Assembly: GCA_944389455.1 (NCBI GenBank)
Contig: CALXMK010000003.1
Span: 79,388-143,387 of the forward strand
Source of the DNA: an uncultured Verrucomicrobiota bacterium
GTDB taxonomy: Bacteria > Verrucomicrobiota > Verrucomicrobiia > Limisphaerales > UBA1412
Direction: 5' to 3'
DNA length: 64,000 nucleotides
Under the pieces are notes generated by a model that had not been told where the DNA came from, searched no databases, and saw only the letters and a program-made list of their open reading frames with translations. Shown one piece after another: positions 8,807-17,699 of this stretch; positions within the stretch are counted from its first letter, which is position 1, and each line of letters begins with the position of its first letter. The translations under genes were made by a program, and so were the position numbers.

Positions 8807-10666
8807 ATGGAACAAAAGACTTTTCGAATGATTCAAAGAAGAGTAGCGCTGGGACTTTGTACTGCATTTTTATGCGGTTGCTTTATGATTTCCTTATCGC
8901 AGGCTGCAGAAAAAGCGGAGGTAGCACAAATTGATACGATGAGTGATACTTGGGCGGCCGTTGATGCTCTAGGAAGGGAGCTGCCGCTGGATGAGGCTGT
9001 GCCGGCTCCACGGGAAGGGAAGTTTGTCGGCGTCTTCTATTATTTATGGCATGGAGTCCATAATGGACCGATGCCTTCCGGACAGGGAGTGGTTCCGCTG
9101 GAGCAAGTGGATCCCAATTGCCCTTATGACAATAGTCTTATTTTACGTGATCCGCCGGAAAAACGCAAATGGGGTCCTCATATGGCGTATCATCATTGGG
9201 GAGAGTCTCTTTATGGTTATTACGTAGCGGATGATGAGTGGGTGATTCGACGCAACGCGCAGCTATTAGCGGATGCAGGAGTGGATGTGATTATATTTGA
9301 TGTGACCAATGCGCTTCATTACAGAGATATTTATATGAATTTGCTGAGGATCTATGCAGATATTCGAGCTCACGGTGGCAAAACACCGGCCATTTCTTTT
9401 CTGACTAATACGGGGCATGACCATGTGGTAAAGGCACTTTATAATGATCTTTACTCCAAGGGACTTTATAAGGATCTATGGTTCTTTTGGAAAGGCAAAC
9501 CTCTGATGATGGCTAATCCGCAGGGACTTTCAGAGGAATTGAAGTCATTTTTTACTCTAAGGCGTTCTTGGGCTTGGACAAGGGATGGAGATGGCTGGTT
9601 TGGAGATGGACGCGACGCATGGCCTTGGCTTGATCATACTCCACAGGGATACGGTTGGCATGAGTCTCCTGATAAACCAGAGCAGGTTGTAGTCTGTACA
9701 GCAGAGCATCCCAATAGTGATCGTGGCAAGAGCTTCCATGACGGAGCGAATCCGAAACCCCATCAAACGGAAAAAGGACTCTATTTTGCCGAGCAGTGGA
9801 AACATGCGCTGGAAGTTGATCCGGAGTTTATTTTTGTTACACAATGGAATGAGTGGATTGCAATGAGATTTACGCAAAAGCAGATCAATTGGCAGGAGTA
9901 TGCCGGGGAGAAGCTTTCGGATCCGGAGGGGATATTTGTCGATGTTTATAATATGGAGTATAACAGAGATATTGAACCGATGAAGGGCGGCTATGGGGAT
10001 AATTATTATTATCAGATGTGGAGCAATATCCGCAAATTCAAAGGAGCTCGGCCTCTGCCTAAATCTTCCGAGCCTATGCCTAAAAATTGGGATAAAATCT
10101 CGAATTGGGATTTGGTTACACCTGTGTATCGGGATGATCAGGGGGATATTTTTCATAGGAATCATCGCGGATATGGGCCACGGCTGGGAAATTATGTAAA
10201 TCAAAGCGGCCGCAATGATATTGTTTCTGCACAGGTCACTTCTTCAGGCAATGAATTAGTTTTTATGGCAGAAACGGCTTCTTCTTTGACGCCTCCGGAT
10301 CTTAAATCCGGTTGGATGAATCTTTGGCTGACAGTGGAAGGAGACGATTCTCCTTTATGGCATGGAATTCAATATCGTGTACTGCCTTCTATGGATGGAA
10401 GCAAAGGAGAGCTTTGCCGTTTTAATCCTGATTCTTCAAAAAGATGGGAGAAGACAGCGGATGTTTTTGCCAAGGTGCAGGAACGGAGAGTTATCTATAG
10501 TTTCAATGCGGATTTAATTCGATTTGATTTGAAAAAAACTCAAACACTGCGCTTTAAGTGGAGTGATAATATGCAGAATGAGAACGATCCGATAGATTGG
10601 ATAATCAATGGAGACGCTGCTCCCAACGGAAGGGCAATGTATCGCTGGAAAAATTCTGAAAAGTAA
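8807..10666 (+). CDS. Secreted glycoside hydrolase family 71/99-like protein
   Basis: 619 residues. The signal peptide covers about residues 1-34 and contains LCTAFLCGCFMISLSQA; a lipoprotein reading of LCGC is possible but the spacing is not ideal. A GH71/99-like barrel begins with KFVGVFYYLWHGVHNGP and continues with GVDVIIFDVTNALHYRD, TPAISFLTNTG and EFIFVTQWNEWIAM, the order seen in PVC-group proteins annotated as GH71/99-like. The last 170 residues form a beta-rich domain. Family members cleave alpha-mannosidic or alpha-glucosidic linkages; the substrate here is unknown. Likely catalytic acids are not assigned. The ATG at 8807 follows a purine-rich GAGAGGAATAA. coaE begins 32 bases after its stop and may be co-transcribed. 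Confidence 0.8.
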   Translation: MEQKTFRMIQRRVALGLCTAFLCGCFMISLSQAAEKAEVAQIDTMSDTWAAVDALGRELPLDEAVPAPREGKFVGVFYYLWHGVHNGPMPSGQGVVPLEQVDPNCPYDNSLILRDPPEKRKWGPHMAYHHWGESLYGYYVADDEWVIRRNAQLLADAGVDVIIFDVTNALHYRDIYMNLLRIYADIRAHGGKTPAISFLTNTGHDHVVKALYNDLYSKGLYKDLWFFWKGKPLMMANPQGLSEELKSFFTLRRSWAWTRDGDGWFGDGRDAWPWLDHTPQGYGWHESPDKPEQVVVCTAEHPNSDRGKSFHDGANPKPHQTEKGLYFAEQWKHALEVDPEFIFVTQWNEWIAMRFTQKQINWQEYAGEKLSDPEGIFVDVYNMEYNRDIEPMKGGYGDNYYYQMWSNIRKFKGARPLPKSSEPMPKNWDKISNWDLVTPVYRDDQGDIFHRNHRGYGPRLGNYVNQSGRNDIVSAQVTSSGNELVFMAETASSLTPPDLKSGWMNLWLTVEGDDSPLWHGIQYRVLPSMDGSKGELCRFNPDSSKRWEKTADVFAKVQERRVIYSFNADLIRFDLKKTQTLRFKWSDNMQNENDPIDWIINGDAAPNGRAMYRWKNSEK

Positions 10667-10698
10667 AACCGATAGAGAGTTCTCAGAGAAGTAAGTCT

Positions 10699-11316
10699 AT
10701 GAAGAAATATGCGCTGACGGGAGGAATTGGAATGGGCAAATCAGCAGCGGCGAATTTTTTCTCTCAGGAAGGCATTCCTTTGCTGGATAGTGATGATTTA
10801 GCTCGAGAGGTGGTTGCTCCCGGCCAAGAGGGATGGATTCGGCTTGTTGATTGTTATGGAGATAATATTTTGCTGCCGGATAGAACCTTAGATAGAAAAA
10901 AGGTTGCGGAAATTGTCTTCAAGGAGGAAAAGGAACGCCGTTTTTTAGAGTCAGTGCTGCATCCACTAATCCGTCAGCGCTGGCAGAAATGGGCTTTAGA
11001 GCTTGAGGCCAAAGGGGAATCTCTTTGTATGGTAGTAGTTCCTCTTCTCTTTGAGAGTCACTTAGAAGCTGATTTTGACGGAGTAATTTGCCTGGTTACG
11101 GATCCGGAAATTCAGCTTCGGAGGCTTCAAGATCGAGGCATGGATTTAGAGGATATACAGGCTCGGATTGCTGCTCAATGGCCAATAGAGAAGAAGATAT
11201 CCCGCTCTAATTTACTTTTGCCCAACAATGGTTCTTTGGAGGAATTATCTGCTCAGGTTCGGATTCTGGCAGCAGATTTGCGCAAATCTGCGGAAATTGT
11301 GGAAAATAGAATCTGA
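10699..11316 (+). CDS. coaE: Dephospho-CoA kinase
   Basis: Cytosolic enzyme of the last step of coenzyme A synthesis, phosphorylating the 3'-hydroxyl of dephospho-CoA with ATP. The 205-residue length is typical. The P-loop GGIGMGKSAA lies at residues 8-17, the substrate-binding DSDDLAREVV at about 31-40, the lid-region HPLIRQRW near 95 and VPLLFESHLEADFDGVICL near 120. It sits between two secreted glycan-degrading genes with short gaps (32 and 46 bases), an odd place for a housekeeping gene; shared transcription is likely but no functional link is implied. Confidence 0.95.
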   Translation: MKKYALTGGIGMGKSAAANFFSQEGIPLLDSDDLAREVVAPGQEGWIRLVDCYGDNILLPDRTLDRKKVAEIVFKEEKERRFLESVLHPLIRQRWQKWALELEAKGESLCMVVVPLLFESHLEADFDGVICLVTDPEIQLRRLQDRGMDLEDIQARIAAQWPIEKKISRSNLLLPNNGSLEELSAQVRILAADLRKSAEIVENRI

Positions 11317-11362
11317 TTCAAAAGAGTTGCCAAAAAGGTAGGAGATTACTATAATATTGGAG

Positions 11363-11875
11363 ATGAAAAAGTCACTTTTACTCCTTATAGTAATGATATC
11401 TTATCTTTTTATTCCCTTATGGATAGAGAGTGTATGGGCTGAATCGGGTACAGACGCTGGGTACCGTTCTATAATTGGTGTAAAAGCTATTAAGGTAGAG
11501 TCTCCTGTGGGAACTGTGCCGCGATTGCCCTATCGGGTGTTGGTTGATTATTCTGATGGTCAAAGGGAGTATCGGCAGGTTAGATGGAATAATTCCTCAT
11601 CGGCAGTGGAAAGAAATATGGCAGATTCTGCCGTTAATCCGGTGGGTAAAACTTATCGCATAAGAGGATATATTGTAGGTGATAATACCACTCCTAATGG
11701 TTATCCTATAATGGCGGAGGTTGAGGTGGTAAACGGGGGGTATCAGACTCCATCCAGTATTCCAAAGGCAAGACCTTTACCATTAGATAAAGTAAAAATT
11801 CTTGGTGATAACCGTCTTACTTCCAATAGGGATTTGGCTATTGATGAGATTATCAGCTGGGATGTTTCTCAGTAG
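11363..11875 (+). CDS. N-terminal fragment of the interrupted GH127-type gene (signal peptide and Big_4-like domain)
   Basis: 170 residues from the ATG at 11363 (a TTG at 11357 is also in frame) to the amber codon. It holds the signal peptide MKKSLLLLIVMISYLFIPLW, then a bacterial Ig-like domain of the Big_4 type seen in VGTVPRLPYRVLVDYSDG and GKTYRIRGYIVGD. It ends just inside the first helix of the catalytic barrel (LPLDKVKILGDNRLTSNRD). Translated alone it would export only the Ig-like domain. It starts 46 bases after coaE. Confidence 0.8.
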   Translation: MKKSLLLLIVMISYLFIPLWIESVWAESGTDAGYRSIIGVKAIKVESPVGTVPRLPYRVLVDYSDGQREYRQVRWNNSSSAVERNMADSAVNPVGKTYRIRGYIVGDNTTPNGYPIMAEVEVVNGGYQTPSSIPKARPLPLDKVKILGDNRLTSNRDLAIDEIISWDVSQ

Positions 11876-11983
11876 CTCTATAATTATCGAGATACCTATG
11901 GTTTATCGACGGAGGGATATACTGTTTCTGATGGATGGGATTCGCCTACCACCAAACTCAAAGGGCATGGTTCTGGGCATTAT

Positions 11984-14707
11984 ATGTCTTCACTGGCTTT
12001 GGCTTTTGCCAGTTGTGAAGGGAGGGAGAAAAGAGATATTCTGCGCAGGAATATCAAAAGAATGGTAGATGAATTGCGCTATTGCCAGGAACGCACATTT
12101 GTGTGGAGTGATGAGTTGGGACGGTATTTTGAGGCAAGAGACTTTGCTCCAGAGGAAGAGCTGTGCCTCATGAAGGGAGAATGGAAAGATTTTGATAATT
12201 ATAAGAAACAATATCGCCAATATGGCTATGGCTATCTGAATGCTATCCCAGCACATCACGCGGTGCTGATAGAAATGTACCGTCCTTATAATAACAGCAG
12301 TTGGGTTTGGGCCCCTTATTATGCGATCCATAAACAGCTGGCTGGATTGATTGATATAGCAACCTATATCGATGATCCTGCGATAGCAGATAAGGCTTTA
12401 ATGATTGCTAAAGATATGGGGTTGTGGGTGTGGAACCGAATGCATTATCGCACTTATTTGGATAGCAGTGGTTCACAGGAGCAGCGCCGTGCCAAACCGG
12501 GTAACCGGTATGAAATGTGGAATATGTACATTGCCGGCGAAGTGGGAGGAATGAGTGAGTCGTTGGCCAGACTTTCTGAGATGGTTGATGATTCGCTGGA
12601 AAAGGAGCGTTTGCTTGAAGCTGCTAATTGTTTTGATAGTCCCGCTTTTTATGATCCACTTGCCGTGGGGATTGATTCTATTCGTACGCGTCACGCTAAC
12701 CAGCATATCCCTATGATTGTGGGGGCACTGCGCAGTTATAGGAGTAATAAAAATCCTTATTATTACAATCTTGCGGAGAACTTCTGGAACATGATACAGG
12801 GACGTTATCGTTATGCCTGCGGAGGAGTAGGCAATGGGGAGATGTTTCGCCAGCCTTATACGCAGATTCTCAGTATGGCCGGTAACGTTACTTCTGATGG
12901 AGAGGGGAATCTCTATCCTTCACCTACGCTTAATGAAACTTGTTGTGCCTATAATTTAGCGAAGCTTACCAAAGAACTTAATTGTTTTTGTCCCGATGAT
13001 GCCCGTTATATGGATTACTATGAGAGAGTGCTTTATAATCAGATTGTGGGTTCCTTAAATCCGGTTCAATACATGACCACTTATCATTATGCAATGGGAT
13101 TAAATGCTTCAAAACCGTGGGGTAATAGAACTCCGCAGGAGTCTTGTTGTGGTGGAACGGGTTCAGAGAATCATGTAAAATATCAGGAAGCGGCTTACTT
13201 TGTTTCGGATGATACCCTCTGGATAGGATTATATTTGCCTACCGAAGCTCAATGGGACGAGAAGAAGGTTACCATTTATCAGGATTGTTTATGGCCGGCC
13301 GAGAAGTCAACTTTAAGAATAAAAAGTGACGTCCGTCCGTCTTTTGCCATGAAGCTGAGAGTTCCCTATTGGTGTACAGCGGGTTTTGATGTGAAGTTGA
13401 ATGGCGTTTCGATGGCTCTGCGTTATGAGCCGGGAAGTTATATAGCAATACCTTATCGAGAGTGGGATTCTAGTGATGTCGTGGAGATAATAATGCCCTT
13501 TAGGGCACATGTAGATTTTGGCCCGGATAAAATGGAAATGGCTGCTGCCAAAAATGAGCCAAAGAAAACTTTTGAGCCAATGTGGGTTGGAGCATTGATG
13601 TATGGGCCATTGGTAATGGTGACTCAGGGAATAGAGAACTGGGAGGAAGCGGAGGTTGATATTTGTTCCGACTGGAGCGATGTACAATTGCTCGGTGCGC
13701 AGCCGGGTAAGGGAAGCGATGCCAACGTATATTCTCTTAGTTTTGTCGGACGAAAATTTTGGCCCGATTACTATATAGACCGGAACTCAACGCATTATCT
13801 CAGGATGAATCTTTTAGGAGATCCATCAAAGGAGACTAGGAAGAGACTGAAGCAGTGTTTGGGAGAGATGTCCTCTTACAATCAGAAATGTTATACAGCG
13901 GCTTCTTTTGAAAAGTTTAAAGAGACCGTTCGAATTGCGGAGCGTTTATATACCGCTAGGATTTTGAAAGAGGAAGAAGCAGAGAACTCAATAGCGGCTG
14001 TTCGGAGAGCTATGGAAGAACTGGAAACTGTTGGGATAGATAAAGAACCTCTCAGGGAAATACTTGGCCAGGTAAAAAGATTAGAATCTCATTTATATAC
14101 CGATGAAAGCTATATCGAATTGCAGGAATTTTGTGCTGCAGCAGAACGGCTGTTGAAGAATGAGGTAGATACCCAGCAGCCCTTAGATTTGCTGGTGTAT
14201 GAACTCAAGAAAGCCAGAGAGGCTCTTGTCTTTGTGGCTGATATTGATAAGACAGTACTTCAAGAGTTGCTTGAGCTTGCCTCCGCACGGAAGGAGGCTC
14301 AGGAAGCATGGTTGTCTCTTAATAAGAAGGTGCCGGAGTTTCCCCCATGGGCACCGCATGGATATGCTCGGCTGATGACGCAATATCATTTGGCACAGAA
14401 TGTATATGACAATATCGGACGACGTTATAGTCAGGAGGAGACGGATAAGGCTGCAGGAGCTCTTAATGTCGCGATTAACACAATGCGGCCTGGTAATCTG
14501 GCCGAGCTTGAGGATCTGACAGAACTATTGAAATTGATTGAAAATTTAAAATCGGATACAAGTTCAGTGGATGAAACTGTCCGAACTGCCATAGAATATG
14601 CGGAAAAGGTGGTGGAGTATGTGAGCGATGGCAGCGGGACTCTGGATATGATTCAGGAGGCGAAAGAAAAGCTTCTTTGCCAAGTTCGAGCCGCAACAGC
14701 AGAATAA
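11984..14707 (+). CDS. C-terminal fragment of the interrupted GH127-type gene (catalytic barrel and FIVAR-like repeats)
   Basis: 907 residues from the first in-frame ATG after the break. It lacks a signal peptide, so on its own it could not be exported. The barrel carries NETCCAYN (Glu and Cys of the expected zinc site) and PQESCCGGTGSEN (the Cys-Cys pair; in characterised GH127 enzymes the first Cys is the nucleophile). After a beta domain, roughly the last 300 residues are acidic helical repeats like FIVAR modules, often used for cell-wall or glycan attachment. In the same frame, codons between the TAG and this ATG still encode conserved family sequence (KLKGHGSGHYMSSLALAFAS), so this ATG is not the natural start. 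Confidence 0.75.
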   Translation: MSSLALAFASCEGREKRDILRRNIKRMVDELRYCQERTFVWSDELGRYFEARDFAPEEELCLMKGEWKDFDNYKKQYRQYGYGYLNAIPAHHAVLIEMYRPYNNSSWVWAPYYAIHKQLAGLIDIATYIDDPAIADKALMIAKDMGLWVWNRMHYRTYLDSSGSQEQRRAKPGNRYEMWNMYIAGEVGGMSESLARLSEMVDDSLEKERLLEAANCFDSPAFYDPLAVGIDSIRTRHANQHIPMIVGALRSYRSNKNPYYYNLAENFWNMIQGRYRYACGGVGNGEMFRQPYTQILSMAGNVTSDGEGNLYPSPTLNETCCAYNLAKLTKELNCFCPDDARYMDYYERVLYNQIVGSLNPVQYMTTYHYAMGLNASKPWGNRTPQESCCGGTGSENHVKYQEAAYFVSDDTLWIGLYLPTEAQWDEKKVTIYQDCLWPAEKSTLRIKSDVRPSFAMKLRVPYWCTAGFDVKLNGVSMALRYEPGSYIAIPYREWDSSDVVEIIMPFRAHVDFGPDKMEMAAAKNEPKKTFEPMWVGALMYGPLVMVTQGIENWEEAEVDICSDWSDVQLLGAQPGKGSDANVYSLSFVGRKFWPDYYIDRNSTHYLRMNLLGDPSKETRKRLKQCLGEMSSYNQKCYTAASFEKFKETVRIAERLYTARILKEEEAENSIAAVRRAMEELETVGIDKEPLREILGQVKRLESHLYTDESYIELQEFCAAAERLLKNEVDTQQPLDLLVYELKKAREALVFVADIDKTVLQELLELASARKEAQEAWLSLNKKVPEFPPWAPHGYARLMTQYHLAQNVYDNIGRRYSQEETDKAAGALNVAINTMRPGNLAELEDLTELLKLIENLKSDTSSVDETVRTAIEYAEKVVEYVSDGSGTLDMIQEAKEKLLCQVRAATAE

Positions 14708-14734
14708 GCTGTTTTGGGTTTAAGATAAAAAATA

Positions 14735-14767
14735 AAAAAGCCGAACGGATTATCCATTCGGCTTTTT
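14735..14767. terminator. Bidirectional rho-independent terminator
   Basis: An 11-base-pair stem (14735-14745 with 14757-14767) with A residues on the left and T residues on the right, so it works in both directions. It separates the convergent GH127-type and sialidase-SGNH genes. Confidence 0.88.
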
Positions 14768-14796
14768 GAATTTTTTATGGGCTTGATAGACTGAAC

Positions 14797-16638
14797 TTAT
14801 TTGAGGCGAGGATCAACCGGCTGGCAGGTGGGACTGTTTTTATCATAGAGATCAAGACGTTTGAAGAATTCTATGGCAAAATGTCTGTGCCCCAATCCGT
14901 TTGGATGAATTGGATCGTTGAGCCAAGAGTTAAGAATTTCAGGCGTAGTACAATTTTGTTCCCACCATTTCCAGTGATCAACGACGATAACTCCCTGTTC
15001 AGCTCCGATCTCACGAACGATATCTGAGAAAGCTTCTGTTTCGGCCTGAATAGGAACTTTTTCCAGCTGAATCATATTCATAGTGTTCAGGATAGGAATC
15101 GCCCCGATAGCCCGGACACGCTTGATGAGCGAACGCAGATTTTGGCGGAATTCATCTTTATGACCTGCGCCGCGGCGAGCATCATTCATTCCGATCATTA
15201 TGGAGACAACCTGAGGATTAAATTCGGCGACTCGTCGTTCAAATCCGCGGAGAATTCCATCGGCGGTATCCCCACTGATACCGGTTTTGATGACAACGTC
15301 CTGAACTCGCCAGTATTCACCGCGAAGACGTTCTTCAAAGTGTTCGGCATAACTGCGTTCTCCCAGAGTATGAACCATGGCGTGAGTAATGCTGTCTCCA
15401 GTGAAGAGCCAATTCATCGGTTTGGGGGCAGCCATCATTTTTTTAATTGCTTCTAAGTCTTTGTCGGGATTACCAGGCATGGAACCGGGATAGAATTTGT
15501 CCATTGTATCCAAGTCAAAGCGAACGGATAAAATATAGGGTGGTTCTTTTTCGGTCCAATGACCGTAAGTAATATTGAGCAAAGCTCCGGTCGGCAGTAC
15601 ACAGACAGCCGGATAGGCGCAATCCCAAGGATTTTTATTATCTTTAAGTCGGATACGGTATTGGCCTACACGCCCATTATGCAGATCTTCATAATGGCCT
15701 ACCCAAGCGACCCAGTCTCCTTGAGTTGAGGAGCTCTTGCCGTTGGGCTGCATATCTCTAAAAGTTACATAGAGCCTCCCATCTGGAGCGTAGATAGGGG
15801 TATGGCGATCTCCATTAAGTTCATCTGGCAATGAGAGAGGAGAACTCCATGTCTTGCCCTCATCGGAAGAGAACATAACCTGAGAATTTTTGGATCGAGA
15901 GTTCTCTCTCAAAAGCATGGCAATTTCTTTGCCGTCAGGGGAACGAATAACGCCTGGCTCACAAAGATTCATTTCGGATGAGGAATAAATTGCTTTCGGA
16001 GTTTCCCAAGTCAATCCACCGTCAAAAGTTTCCACAGTGTAGAGGGTAAAGACTGGAGGATTTTTGTAATTGCTTTTTTCTGTAAAGAATCGGCCGTCAT
16101 CATGGAAAAAGGCCATATAATGTCCGGGGTCTTTCATCGGGATTTGGCTCGCCATGGCGACAATGCCACCCCAGTTGCCGGCAGGCCGGAGTTCGCTCCA
16201 AGTGGCGCCGTCATCTTCCGAGAGAGAATAGCGTGCCGGATAAAGAGAAGACCAGACAATGAGCCGTTTTTTCCCCTCTTTGTTGGTCATTCTATACATA
16301 TGAGGAGTTTCGAGACTGGTAGACCAACTTTCAGGGACAGTCAGGCGCTGACTCCAATTCCATCCTTGATCATCGCTGCGTTTGAGAATCAAAGCACCTT
16401 TGCCGTGTCCTTTGGGATAGACGCAGTAGATTGTTTTGCCGTCTTCCAGCAGAACAGCACTGGGGTGGCCCAAGTACTGTCCTTGTTCTTTATCTACAAT
16501 CTGCTGCATCGAGGTTTCCCGATCCAGGTCAATAGTAGGGATAGAAAAGGAAGCGGTGGTCTCTGTCGTAAACAGGAGGGAAGCCGTAAACGCGGCAGCC
16601 GCTCCAAACCAGAATTTTAGCTTAGTGGGTATGTTCAT
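14797..16638 (-). CDS. Secreted two-domain protein: BNR-repeat sialidase-like plus SGNH/GDSL hydrolase
   Basis: 613 residues with a signal peptide (about 1-29). Residues about 40-390 form a sialidase-like six-bladed propeller with four Asp-box motifs: SDDQGWNW, SEDDGATW, TFDGGLTW and SSDEGKTW. Residues about 405-605 are an SGNH hydrolase with all blocks: GDSITH (nucleophile Ser), GISGDTA, IGMNDAR and DPIHPNGLGH (catalytic Asp and His). Possible role: removal of O-acetyl groups together with binding or cleavage of sialic acid or a similar sugar outside the cell. The esterase is well supported; whether the propeller is an active sialidase is not, as the arginine triad was not traced. It is transcribed alone, convergent with the GH127-type gene. 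Confidence 0.88.
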   Translation of the reverse strand: MNIPTKLKFWFGAAAAFTASLLFTTETTASFSIPTIDLDRETSMQQIVDKEQGQYLGHPSAVLLEDGKTIYCVYPKGHGKGALILKRSDDQGWNWSQRLTVPESWSTSLETPHMYRMTNKEGKKRLIVWSSLYPARYSLSEDDGATWSELRPAGNWGGIVAMASQIPMKDPGHYMAFFHDDGRFFTEKSNYKNPPVFTLYTVETFDGGLTWETPKAIYSSSEMNLCEPGVIRSPDGKEIAMLLRENSRSKNSQVMFSSDEGKTWSSPLSLPDELNGDRHTPIYAPDGRLYVTFRDMQPNGKSSSTQGDWVAWVGHYEDLHNGRVGQYRIRLKDNKNPWDCAYPAVCVLPTGALLNITYGHWTEKEPPYILSVRFDLDTMDKFYPGSMPGNPDKDLEAIKKMMAAPKPMNWLFTGDSITHAMVHTLGERSYAEHFEERLRGEYWRVQDVVIKTGISGDTADGILRGFERRVAEFNPQVVSIMIGMNDARRGAGHKDEFRQNLRSLIKRVRAIGAIPILNTMNMIQLEKVPIQAETEAFSDIVREIGAEQGVIVVDHWKWWEQNCTTPEILNSWLNDPIHPNGLGHRHFAIEFFKRLDLYDKNSPTCQPVDPRLK

Positions 16639-16765
16639 TTTAATGGATACCTATCAACAGATTTATCCTGCCAGATAAAATAAGTGAATTCAATCAAATA
16701 AGTTATTGGTTTGCCGGAAAAATAACTGGACAGATTTCTTTCGGAACATGATAATTCAGCCGGTT

Positions 16766-17497
16766 ATGGGAAGACAGTGGTTACATGCTAAACGCCAGGT
16801 TGCTTCGCTGAAGAAGACACAGGCGACTGGTAAAATTGTTCGTGAGATTATGGTTGCGGCTCGTATGGGAGGCGGAGATCCTGCCATGAATGCACATTTG
16901 GAAGCTGCGTTGGAAAAAGCCCGTAAAGAGAATGTTTCCAAAGATGTAATTGAAAGGGCGATCAAAAAAGGATGTGGGGTTGGAGATGAGAAAATGGTTA
17001 TGGATCTGGTTGTTTTTGAGGGATATGCTCCGCATAAGGTTCCGGTGATAGTGGAGGTTTATACGGATAATCCTAACCGCACGGCTCCCGAGATGAGAGT
17101 TTTGTTCCGTAAAGGAATTTTAGGGACAACCGGCAGCAATCGTTTCCTCTTTGATCAGGTGGGGTTGGTTGAAGGCTATTTGAGTGATGGGAAAGTAGAT
17201 TTGGAAGAGGTCGCTATTATGGCAAATGCTAATGAGGTATTTCCTTTGGATCATGAACAGAATAATGATATCCCGGAAGGGGTTCAGGGGGCTCGTTTTG
17301 TGACAGATCGTGCCGGAACGGCAGTGGTTTCCAAATGGCTGCTGGATAACGGATGGAAGGTTGTAACGAGCGAATTGGGGTATATTCCCAAGAGTTATCC
17401 GAAGCTGACGGAGGAACAGCTGATGGAGGTAGGTGAGTTTTTACAAGCAATTGAAGATCATGATGATGTACATCGTGTCTGGGCCGCGGTCAAGTAA
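16766..17497 (+). CDS. yebC: YebC/PmpR family protein (TACO1-like)
   Basis: 243 residues from the ATG at 16766. A TTG 20 codons upstream is in frame, but family members begin with the equivalent of MGRQWLHAKRQ, so the inner start is right. Conserved text: IVREIMVAARMGGGDPAMN (about residues 24-42), ENVSKDVIERAIKKG, EGYAPHKVPVIVEVYTDN and GILGTTGSNRFLFDQ. YebC proteins act as DNA-binding regulators and, from recent work on the family, as ribosome-associated factors helping translation through proline stretches. The MGRQWLHAKR start, in place of the common MAGHSKW, is a lineage trait I associate with Opitutae-like bacteria (from memory). Confidence 0.93.
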   Translation: MGRQWLHAKRQVASLKKTQATGKIVREIMVAARMGGGDPAMNAHLEAALEKARKENVSKDVIERAIKKGCGVGDEKMVMDLVVFEGYAPHKVPVIVEVYTDNPNRTAPEMRVLFRKGILGTTGSNRFLFDQVGLVEGYLSDGKVDLEEVAIMANANEVFPLDHEQNNDIPEGVQGARFVTDRAGTAVVSKWLLDNGWKVVTSELGYIPKSYPKLTEEQLMEVGEFLQAIEDHDDVHRVWAAVK

Positions 17498-17507
17498 AAT
17501 TGAGAGG

Positions 17508-17573
17508 AACTCCTTCCGGTAATCTATTTCTTGTAGACTATAAATAAGGGATTCTAGGGAGGAGTTTGTTTTA
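17508..17573 (+). terminator. Possible weak terminator after yebC
   Basis: AACTCCT near 17510 can pair with AGGAGTT near 17562, with extra pairing inside and a TTTGTTTTA tail. The loop is long, so this is tentative. Confidence 0.3.
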
Positions 17574-17699
17574 CGGGATAAAAGGTTTTACTTTTTTCTT
17601 GAGGAGTGGTATTTTGATGCGAAGCACGCGAGGTGCTGCAAAAAGAGTGTTTTTTTTGGCAGGTATTCTTTAGATTATCCGGCGCAATTTTGATTTATT

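Larger units (their letters stand above)
11363..14707 (+). pseudogene. GH127/DUF1680-type beta-L-arabinofuranosidase gene interrupted by one in-frame TAG
   Basis: One frame runs from the ATG at 11363 to the stop at 14705-14707 and is broken only by TAG at 11873-11875. Reading across the TAG, the protein matches a single secreted enzyme: signal peptide (residues 1-28), a Big_4-like domain (about 35-125), the DUF1680 alpha/alpha barrel (about 140-680) and a C-terminal region of helical FIVAR-like repeats (about 740-1114). The residues around the break (WDVSQ, stop, LYNYRDTYGLSTEGY) continue the family sequence, where Gln would be expected, so CAG to TAG is the simplest explanation. Zinc-site motifs ETCC and ESCC are intact. 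TAG is an ordinary stop elsewhere in this window, so general recoding is unlikely. It is either a recent nonsense mutation, a consensus error or a leaky stop. Confidence 0.85.

Noticed and set aside
11873..11875. General recoding of TAG as glutamine
   Set aside because: Genes such as DUF1080, the second GH127-type, EamA, symporter and UbiA-like genes end in TAG at sensible places.
11802..12068. Frame spanning the GH127 break, suggesting a frameshift
   Set aside because: The codons on both sides of the TAG lie in the same frame and match the family, so the damage is one stop codon, not a shift.
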